Positions 63,004 to 64,000 of a stretch of DNA of 64,000 bases are shown here, in pieces (position 1 is the first letter of the stretch; the number at the start of each line of letters is the position of its first letter). This stretch comes from Calliopsis andreniformis (Eukaryota; Arthropoda; Insecta; Hymenoptera; Andrenidae). The stretch is taken from assembly GCF_051401765.1 (NCBI RefSeq), contig NW_027480422.1:14464001-14528000 (forward strand). The letters are read 5' to 3'. The notes beneath the pieces are model-generated. The model was given only the letters and a program-made list of their open reading frames with translations. It made no database searches and was not told the DNA's origin. The position numbers were made by a program, and so were the translations under genes.

Positions 63004-64000
63004 GATGGAAAAACTGTTGTATTTGCATTGTATTTTATGCTTCTGGCGTTGACTTCTTAGGCCCTAACTATTCGATCTGGTGGAGCAACGCCCTAGAGTG
63101 AAGGCTAGGTTGCCCGGAACGTAGAAATGACCATCACCTTCACACTGGTTGTAATTACTCCTGTCATGCGATGGAAAAACTGGTGTATCTTTATTGTGTT
63201 TTATGCTTCTGGCGTTGACTTCTTAGGCCCTGACCATGCGATCTGGTGGAGCAACACCCTAGAGTGAAGCCTAGGTTGCCCGGAACGTAGAAATGACCAT
63301 TACCTTCACACTGGTTGCAATTATTCGTTTTATACAACGGAAAAACTGTTGCATTTGTTTTGTATTTTACGCTTCTGGCGTTGACTTCTAAGGCCCTAAC
63401 AATTCGTTCTGGCGGAACAACGCCCTAGAGTGAAGCCTAGGTTGCCCGGAACGTAGAAATGACCATCACTTTCACACTGGTTGCAATTACTCCTGTTATA
63501 CGATAGAAAAACTGTTGCATCTTTATTGTACTTTATGCTTCGGGCGTTGACTTCTAAGGCCCTAACAATTCGATCTGGTGGAGCAACGCCCTAGAGCCAA
63601 GCCTAGGTTGCCAGGGACGTAGAAATGACCATAACTTTCACACTGGTTGCAATTATTCGTTTTATACGATGGAAAAACTGTTGTATCTTTATTGTATTTT
63701 ATGCTTCGGTCGTTGGCTTCTAAGGCCCTAACTATTCGATCTGGTGGAGCAACGCCCTAGGGCCAAGCCTAGGTTGCCCGGAACCTAGATATGGCCATTA
63801 CTTTTACACTGGATGCAATTATTCGTTTTATACGATAGAAAAACTGTTGCATTTATTCTGTATTTTATGCTTCGGGCGTTGACTTCTAAGGCCCTAACTA
63901 TTCGATCTGGTGGAGCAAGGCCTCAGAGTTATATCTAGAATGGCCGGAACGTAGAAATGCCCGTCACTTTCACACTGGTTGCAATTATTCGCATTATACG
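63004..64000 (+). repeat. 1-kb segment copied from the 24-monomer HOR
   Basis: Matches 40,594-41,590 at offset 22,410 (135 x 166) and 44,578-45,574 at offset 18,426 (111 x 166) up to the window edge. By eye I see only a handful of differences, such as TACAACGG for TACGACGG near 63,335, GATAGAAAAACTGTTGCATTTATTC for GATGGAAAAACTGTTGTATTTATTC near 63,835, and AAATGCCCG for AAATGGCCG near 63,957. The 24-monomer HOR probably resumes here and continues beyond the window. Confidence 0.85.

Larger units (their letters stand above)
1..64000 (+). repeat. 166-bp satellite DNA array filling the window
   Basis: The motif AGAAATGACC (or a near variant) recurs every 165-166 bp; the first phase points are 61, 227, 393, 558 and 724. 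The same head-to-tail pattern continues to base 64,000 without a visible inversion, gap or foreign insertion, giving about 385 monomers. Conserved blocks in nearly every monomer are GGAACGTAGAAATG, TATACGATGGAAAAACTG and TGTATTTTATGC. The segment before CCTAGG (GTGAAG, GCCAAG, GTTATA, GTATAG, GTGAAT and others) and the segment after TGCAATTA vary most. The array begins and ends mid-monomer, so it extends past both edges. Tandem satellite of this length is typical of eukaryotic centromeric or pericentromeric DNA; that location is inferred. I do not recognise the family, and strand is only the orientation chosen for the consensus. Confidence 0.98.

Noticed and set aside
1..64000. CRISPR-like regular spacing
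   Set aside because: There are no short repeats separated by unique spacers. The entire 166-bp unit is repeated and the variable sites are point changes.
1..64000. Transposon, LTR, rRNA spacer or gene-cluster repeat
   Set aside because: No reverse transcriptase, transposase, terminal repeats, target duplications, rRNA/tRNA/histone sequence or promoter-like unit is visible. Every base falls in phase with the satellite.
1..64000. Telomeric or microsatellite tracts
   Set aside because: No runs of short telomere-type units or simple repeats longer than the short A/T runs inside the monomer.
1..64000. Assignment to a named species or satellite family
   Set aside because: Length and composition fit centromeric satellites from plants, insects and other groups alike. 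I do not recognise the sequence, so any name would be a guess.

Overview
The whole 64 kb window is one uninterrupted satellite DNA array. I see no gene, RNA gene, transposon, CRISPR array or other unique sequence. It is built head-to-tail, always in the same orientation, from a monomer of 166 bp (some copies 165 bp), about 385 copies in all. The array runs off both ends of the window. Such an array points to a eukaryotic chromosome, most likely centromeric or pericentromeric heterochromatin. I do not recognise the monomer and cannot name the organism. The consensus has a GC content near 42% and no CpG depletion (8 CpG observed against about 7 expected).

Monomer layout, counting position 1 at the A of AGAAATGACC: positions 31-86 are very AT-rich (about 21% GC) and positions 87-166 are GC-richer (about 56%). 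The GC-rich part holds an 8-bp inverted repeat (GGGCGTTG / CAACGCCC, 34-nt loop) and a CCTAGG palindrome. In many monomers the AT-rich part holds a 17-bp string matching 7 of the 9 core positions of the CENP-B box.

Large-scale layout, from repeat offsets that are nearly always multiples of 166 bp. (1) 1-25,770 is a left domain built from two multimers: U (nine monomers, 1-1493; copies at 5308-7465 and 7466-8958) and V (about 21 monomers, 1494-4975; longer copy 8959-13,590; rearranged copies to 25,770). (2) 25,771-29,970 holds divergent monomers without obvious close copies. (3) 29,971-38,440 is a mosaic with local duplications. (4) 38,441-46,408 is two near-identical tandem copies of a 3,984-bp, 24-monomer higher-order repeat (HOR), plus a fragment of a third. 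(5) 46,681-64,000 is a nested series of multimers (2-, 3-, 5-, 9-, 12-, 16-, 22- and 24-monomer offsets). It ends in a roughly 1-kb segment nearly identical to sequence 22.4 kb upstream.

The many apparent ORFs are satellite shadows. Because 166 = 1 (mod 3), reading through successive monomers cycles through all three frames, giving ORFs of up to three monomers that recur wherever the DNA recurs. The interest here lies in array structure and evolution: recent unequal exchange, monomer subfamilies and possible protein-binding elements. No gene system is visible.

All coordinates and offsets were worked out by eye. Block edges are good to tens of bases unless a tighter interval is given.
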